From Xanthomonas hortorum pv. pelargonii (lineage in GTDB: Bacteria; Pseudomonadota; Gammaproteobacteria; Xanthomonadales; Xanthomonadaceae), in NCBI RefSeq assembly GCF_024499015.1, contig NZ_CP098604.1, forward strand, positions 1,364,001 to 1,428,000: 64,000 bases of DNA. Direction: 5' to 3'. Under the pieces are notes generated by a model. It had not been told where the DNA came from, searched no databases, and saw only the letters and a list, made by a program, of their open reading frames with translations. A program made the position numbers and the translations under genes. Positions 59,566 through 64,000 of the stretch are shown here, piece by piece. Numbering within the stretch: position 1 is the stretch's first letter; each line of letters starts with the position of its first letter.

Positions 59566-59590
59566 CGAAGTCGAAGTCGAAGTCGAGAGA
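59566..59590. repeat. Short GTCGAA microsatellite
   Basis: Four tandem GTCGAA units (last one imperfect) in the 180-bp gap between the FAD oxidase and the S9 peptidase; nothing else is seen in that gap. Confidence 0.7.
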
Positions 59591-59636
59591 GTGTCCCCCG
59601 CAGCAACGATGAGCTGCGGAGCAGCACCGCCACGAC

Positions 59637-61607
59637 TCAACGCAACTGCGCATCCAGCCAATCCAGCACGCGTTGTTGCACATCCACGCCATGCTCGGTT
59701 TCGTAAAACCAGTGCGGGCCACGCGGATAGGTCACCTGCTCGACCGCTGTGCCCTGCAGTTTCAGCGCACGGTACAACATGTCGCCTTGCGATGGCGGTA
59801 CGCGTCGGTCGGCCTGCCCATGCAGGATCAACACCGGCACATGCACCTTGTCGGCGTAGCGTATCGGCGAGTGTGCGTCGTATTCGACACGGTTGCGCAC
59901 CGGGTCGCCGAAATAGCCCGGCAGGTAATCGGGCACATCGGTGGTCAGCGCCATGGCGCCAATATCGACCACGCCTGCACCGACGATGGCGGTCCTGAAG
60001 CGCGATGACTGCGTCACTGCCCATGCAGACAGATAACCGCCATAGCTCCAGCCGCCGATGGCCAGACGCGCAGGATCGATCACGCCTTCGCGTTCGAGTT
60101 GGTCCACGCCGTCGAGCACATCCTGAAAATCCGCACCGCCCCAGTCGTGGCGCGCCAGCTCGGTAAACGCCGCACCCTGCCCTTCGGAACCGCGCGGGTT
60201 GGGCAACAGCACCGCGTAGCCATGGGTGGACAGCAGTTGCGCCCAGTCATGCCAGGACCCCAACCAGCCGGACGCCCAGGCAGCTCCCGGTCCCCCGTGG
60301 ATCTGCACCAAGGTCGGCAACGGCGTTCCCGCCTTCCAGCCGGGCGGCGTGACCAACACGCCCGCGATCGATCGCCCATCGCGCGATGAAGTCCAGCTCA
60401 ATTCGCGCAGCTGGCCATGCGCCCAGGTGGCGACCTGTGAATTGGTGTTACTGCGCTGCGCGAGCTGACCAGCGCGCAGCGTCCAGACCTCGGCAGGCTG
60501 GTCATCACGCAGGCCGAGATAGGCAATATCGCCATTGCGCGTAACGGTGAATGCCTGATACGGAATCTGCGGCTGGGCAAGCGGCTTCCAGCGCCCGCTG
60601 TCGGCATCGATGCGCAGAAAGGCGCCACGTACGCCTTGTAATCCTTCGCCGATCAAGCTGCTGTCGTTTTGCCAGCGCGCCAGCCACAAGGTGCCGGGCC
60701 AGTCCTGTGCCAGCACCACACGCCGCTGACTGCGCAGCTGGTGCACCACCAGATTCGCCACCATGCCGTGCTCGCCAAGTTGCCCATACAGCAGCCGGCT
60801 GCCATCCGGTGACCATTGCAATGGCAATGCCGAGGCATGCGGCTCCAGCACCGCACCAAGCACGCCGTCCTGCGGCGACAACAGCTGCACGCGCGATGCG
60901 TACCAGTAGTCGTTGAGCGTGGTGCCGTCGGACACGCGCAGCGCCAGTTGCCGGCCGTCCGGTGACCAGGCGAGGTCGTGCACTTGCAGGCCGGGCGGTG
61001 TCAGCACACGCGTCTGGCCGCTCTGCAGATCACGCACCCACACCCGTGAAAACCGGGTTGGCCGCTCGATCTGCACGGCATCGCGCTTTGCGTCCGCATC
61101 GGCCGTTGCCTGCGCGGTGGGCGGATCCAGCGCCAGGTACGCGATCTGGCGCGCATCGGGCGACAACGAGAACTCACTGACCTCGCCAGCCGAACGCGTC
61201 AGCAGCTGCGGTGCCGCCCCTCCCATCTGTTGCCAGACCTGAGCTGGCGCCAGTTGCTCGCGGGTGGCGTCGTCCGGCAACGGCCGCGTCGACAGGAAGA
61301 GCAGCCTTCGGCCATCCGCAGACCAGCGTGGATGCTGGTCGTTGGCCTCATCGGTTGAGGGCATCGACACCGCGGCAGCGGTACCGCGTGCGGGTATCTG
61401 CCAAATCTTGCTGAGCGGCGGCTTGCCTTGCGCCTGCGGGATGGCGACGGTGTAGGCGATGCGGCGACCATCCGGACTGATCTGGGGGTCGCCCACGCTG
61501 CGCAGCTGCATGATCTGCGCAGGCGTCGGCACGGTCTGTGCAAACGCGCAGCAGGTCAACAACAGCCAACCCGACAACAGCCACAACACACCGAACCGAT
61601 ACCGCAT
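59637..61607 (-). CDS. Secreted S9-family peptidase (S9C-like)
   Basis: 656-aa exported peptidase. From the ATG at 61607 the product begins MRYRFGVLWLLSGWLLLTCC with a signal peptide ending near FAQ. An N-terminal WD-like propeller (SVGDPQISPDGRRIAYTV and similar blades) and a C-terminal hydrolase domain follow. Nucleophile motif GGWSYGGYLSAW, Asp in LILHGQADRRVP, His in PRGPHWFYETEH. This set fits dipeptidyl- or acylaminoacyl-peptidases. GAGGTGG precedes the ATG. It is monocistronic. The 290 bases to kdpE (61608-61898) hold nothing I can name. Confidence 0.9.
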   Translation of the reverse strand: MRYRFGVLWLLSGWLLLTCCAFAQTVPTPAQIMQLRSVGDPQISPDGRRIAYTVAIPQAQGKPPLSKIWQIPARGTAAAVSMPSTDEANDQHPRWSADGRRLLFLSTRPLPDDATREQLAPAQVWQQMGGAAPQLLTRSAGEVSEFSLSPDARQIAYLALDPPTAQATADADAKRDAVQIERPTRFSRVWVRDLQSGQTRVLTPPGLQVHDLAWSPDGRQLALRVSDGTTLNDYWYASRVQLLSPQDGVLGAVLEPHASALPLQWSPDGSRLLYGQLGEHGMVANLVVHQLRSQRRVVLAQDWPGTLWLARWQNDSSLIGEGLQGVRGAFLRIDADSGRWKPLAQPQIPYQAFTVTRNGDIAYLGLRDDQPAEVWTLRAGQLAQRSNTNSQVATWAHGQLRELSWTSSRDGRSIAGVLVTPPGWKAGTPLPTLVQIHGGPGAAWASGWLGSWHDWAQLLSTHGYAVLLPNPRGSEGQGAAFTELARHDWGGADFQDVLDGVDQLEREGVIDPARLAIGGWSYGGYLSAWAVTQSSRFRTAIVGAGVVDIGAMALTTDVPDYLPGYFGDPVRNRVEYDAHSPIRYADKVHVPVLILHGQADRRVPPSQGDMLYRALKLQGTAVEQVTYPRGPHWFYETEHGVDVQQRVLDWLDAQLR

Positions 61608-61898
61608 GTCACCCACCTCTTCCAAATGCCGACGCATGCTGCGCCGCGCATGTTGGCATGCCATTAGCGGCGGCGTGAAAGCACCTGCAACGCGTACCAG
61701 ACCATGTCCTGGGCCCGCCCCTGGTCTCGTTCGAGGTCATCCCCCATCAGGGCGAGGTCTTGGCCGCATTGCACCCACGTGCTTGCGGGCTCCCGCATCG
61801 CGCGACCGAACGCCTCAGCCGACCTTGCACCATCCGGGGCAACCGGATTTCACTCAAGCTGTCCGCGCCTTCGCCACAAAGCACCTGCGCTGCGTTGA

Positions 61899-62615
61899 TC
61901 AACGCGTCACACCGATAAAGCGCAAACCCACACCCGGCTCGGTCACGATGTAATGCGGGTCGGCGGCATCGTCGTGCAGTTTCTGGCGCAGCTTGCCGAC
62001 CAGGATGCGCAGGTAATGTGTATCTTCTTCGTGGGTGGGGCCCCACACTTCGCGTAGCAGTTGCGGCTGGGTGACCACGCGGCCGGCGTGCTTGAGCAAT
62101 AGCGCGAGCAAGGCGTATTCCTTGCGACTCAACGGTACCGCTTCGCCCGCCAGCGTGACCTCGCGCAGGCCCAGATGGATATGCAGGCGGCCGTCGTCGA
62201 ACACGCTTTCTTCCACCGTGCTGCCGGCGCCGGCCTGGCGTAGCAGCGCGCGGATGCGTGCCATCAGTTCCTGCACGCCGAACGGCTTGGTGACGTAGTC
62301 GTTGGCGCCGGCGTCGAGCGCGGCGACCTTTTCGGTTTCGCCGGCGCGCACGGTGAGCATGATCACCGGCACGCTGGACCACTGGCGGATCTCGCGCAGC
62401 ACCTCGTGGCCATCGCGATCGGGCAGGCCGATGTCCAGCACCACAAGTTCGGCGCCCTGCCCGGCCAGCAGGGCAAGGCCTTCTTCGGCGGTGCCGGCCT
62501 GCAGCACGCGATAGCCCTGCGCGCGCAGGCTGATGTCGAGAAAGCGGCGGATCTGCGGCTCGTCGTCGACGATCAGCACACGGGCAGGCGGGATGGCAGT
62601 GGGGTCAGTCGGCAT
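61899..62615 (-). CDS. kdpE: KDP operon response regulator
   Basis: 238-aa OmpR-type regulator that activates the high-affinity K+ pump operon kdpFABC. Receiver domain: ARVLIVDDEPQIRRFL, phospho-acceptor in VVLDIGLPDRDG and YVTKPF. Winged-helix C-terminus with THYLRILVGKLRQKL, the KdpE-typical form. The ATG at 62615 overlaps the kdpD stop by 11 bases. The pump genes are not downstream in this window; they presumably lie beyond the right edge, before kdpD. Confidence 0.95.
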   Translation of the reverse strand: MPTDPTAIPPARVLIVDDEPQIRRFLDISLRAQGYRVLQAGTAEEGLALLAGQGAELVVLDIGLPDRDGHEVLREIRQWSSVPVIMLTVRAGETEKVAALDAGANDYVTKPFGVQELMARIRALLRQAGAGSTVEESVFDDGRLHIHLGLREVTLAGEAVPLSRKEYALLALLLKHAGRVVTQPQLLREVWGPTHEEDTHYLRILVGKLRQKLHDDAADPHYIVTEPGVGLRFIGVTR

Positions 62616-64000
62616 CGGGGCGAGGTGGCGCGGCGGGAACGAGCAACGGCAGCGTAATGCGGATCGTGGTGCCGTGACCATCTGCGCCGGCCAGCGCCTC
62701 CACGCTGCCGCCGTGCGCGCCGATCATGCCCTGGCAGATGGCGAGGCCCAGCCCGGTGCCATTGCGACCGCGGTCGCCACGCTCGACGCTGTAGAACATG
62801 TCGAAAATGCGGGCGCGCTCGTCTTCGGGAATGCCCGGGCCCTGGTCGCCGATATCGATCTGCAAGGCGCCGGCCTGCAGCCGCGCCTGCACAGTCACCG
62901 CGATACCCGGTGGCGAAAATTTCGCCGCATTCTCCAGCACGTTGAAGATGGCCTGTTCCACCAGCGCCGGATGCACCCAGATCGCAGGCAGGTCGGCGGC
63001 CAGATCCAGTTGCAGGCGCACCGCCGGCTGGTAGCGCTGCAGCCGGCGTGTGGCCGAGCCGAGCAGTTCGTCCACGCCGATCCAGTCGCGATTCAAGGTC
63101 AGCCCGGTGTGGCCGAGCCGGGTCATGTCGAGCAGGTTCTGGATGTAGCGGTCCAGCCGCTCGCCTTCGAGCTGGATGGTGTCGAGCAGGCTGTGGCGGT
63201 CCTGCGCGTCCATCGCATCGCCGTAGCTGGCCAGGCTGCTGGCCGAGCCGATCATCGACGCCAGCGGCGAGCGCAGATCGTGCGAGACCGAGGACAGCAA
63301 CGCCGAGCGCAATCGCTCGGTTTCACCACTGACGCGCGCGCCTTCCAGATCGGCGACCAGACGCGTACGCAACGCTGCCTGGCCGATGTCTTCCACCATC
63401 GCCTCGGCCAACCGGCGTTGCTCCAGGCCGGGCCGCTGCACGCTCTGGCGGAAACGCAATGCGGCCACACCCAGGCTACCCCGTTCGTGCCGCACCGGCA
63501 GGCACCACCACTGCGCGCCGGCCAGCGTATCGGTAAAGCGGCCGGCCGGTTGACCGTGGCGCTGGGTCCAATCCGCTGCGCTGCGATCGAGTGCGCCGAA
63601 GCTGGCCGGTGCATCGCTTTCACGTTGCTCCAGACGCAGCCAGGTTTCTGCATCGAGCGCTGTCGCCAACGCGCGGCGTCCGGCTTCCAAGACCTGCCCC
63701 AGATCGGCGGCGGTGCTGAGTTCGCGCGCCAGCGTCTGCAGTGCATTGGCATGCGTGTTGGCGGCGCGCAGTGCCAGCACCTGGCTACGCAGGCGCGAGG
63801 CCAGGCGCCCGGCAACCAGTGCGGCGATCAGGAACAGACACACCGTCACCACGCCCTGGCGCGCGCTGATATGCAAGGTGAAGCGCGGTTCGATGAAGAA
63901 GAAGTTGTAGGCGACAAAACTCAGCAGCGCAGCGATCACCGCAGCCGCCATGCGCGTGCGCGAGGCCACCAGCACCACTGCGACGATGAACACCATCGAC
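62605..64000 (-). CDS. kdpD: Sensor histidine kinase KdpD, 3' part (truncated by window edge)
   Basis: C-terminal ~464 residues of the K+-limitation sensor. Visible are the last transmembrane segments (VFIVAVVLVASRTRMAAAVI, FLIAALVAGRLASRL), a GAF-like region, the dimerisation H-box SSVSHDLRSPLASMIGSASS with the phosphorylated His, and the ATPase boxes FNVLENAAKFS (N), DIGDQGPGIPEDERARIFD (G1) and GRNGTGLGLAICQG (G2). The N-terminal KdpD and USP domains are outside the window, so the start is not given here. Confidence 0.93.
   Translation of the reverse strand, partial: SMVFIVAVVLVASRTRMAAAVIAALLSFVAYNFFFIEPRFTLHISARQGVVTVCLFLIAALVAGRLASRLRSQVLALRAANTHANALQTLARELSTAADLGQVLEAGRRALATALDAETWLRLEQRESDAPASFGALDRSAADWTQRHGQPAGRFTDTLAGAQWWCLPVRHERGSLGVAALRFRQSVQRPGLEQRRLAEAMVEDIGQAALRTRLVADLEGARVSGETERLRSALLSSVSHDLRSPLASMIGSASSLASYGDAMDAQDRHSLLDTIQLEGERLDRYIQNLLDMTRLGHTGLTLNRDWIGVDELLGSATRRLQRYQPAVRLQLDLAADLPAIWVHPALVEQAIFNVLENAAKFSPPGIAVTVQARLQAGALQIDIGDQGPGIPEDERARIFDMFYSVERGDRGRNGTGLGLAICQGMIGAHGGSVEALAGADGHGTTIRITLPLLVPAAPPRPDAD

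Overview
This window is a high-GC gammaproteobacterial chromosome segment that I assign to the genus Xanthomonas, or a very close relative. The basis is gene content and order (a complete division and cell-wall cluster from mraZ to ftsZ, followed by lpxC, a DUF721/dciA gene, an M23 peptidase and secA), an S-adenosylhomocysteine riboswitch before ahcY, and several intergenic repeat families that I associate with xanthomonads. The species cannot be fixed from reading alone.

Layout. 1-6.6 kb: metK, then three gene-poor stretches built of palindromic repeats, with a histidine acid phosphatase and an OmpA-type lipoprotein carrying internal peptide repeats. 6.6-10.3 kb: a three-gene operon (TetR regulator, DUF4105 membrane protein, lipoprotein alpha/beta hydrolase). 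10.4-16.1 kb: ppc and a secreted S9 peptidase. 16.2-17.8 kb: SAH riboswitch and ahcY. 17.8-18.8 kb: a low-GC insert with a small alarmone-synthetase-like gene and a tiny downstream ORF, arranged like a toxSAS toxin-antitoxin pair. 19-29.5 kb: assorted metabolic and hypothetical genes, including a phosphatase/multi-membrane-span fusion, an aldose 1-dehydrogenase, metF, and a Nudix-ThiE fusion. 29.6-52 kb, mostly on the minus strand: secA, M23 peptidase, lpxC and the whole dcw operon (read in transcription order: mraZ, rsmH, ftsL, a 71-aa repeat ORF, ftsI, murE, murF, mraY, ftsW, murG, murC, ddlB, ftsQ, ftsA, ftsZ). 52-64 kb: an NRDE protein, a ccdA gene with a frameshifted ccdB, rnpB, rsmI, lpoA, yraN, ydjM-like, an FAD oxidase, another S9 peptidase, kdpE and the 3' part of kdpD.

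How the genes work together. metK, ahcY and metF belong to the activated-methyl cycle; ahcY sits behind a SAH riboswitch and metF behind a perfect 14-bp palindrome. The dcw operon makes the peptidoglycan precursor and the divisome. Most of its junctions are 1- to 11-nt stop/start overlaps, implying translational coupling.

Most notable observations. (1) A GA-rich inverted-arm repeat has entered the dcw cluster many times and supplies in-frame C-terminal tails to FtsQ, MurG and RsmH while keeping the stop/start overlaps. (2) A tandem 69/72-bp repeat between ftsL and ftsI forms its own 71-aa ORF, overlapping both neighbours by ATGA. (3) The low-GC alarmone-synthetase/small-ORF pair. Functions rest on motif recognition only; no database search was possible.
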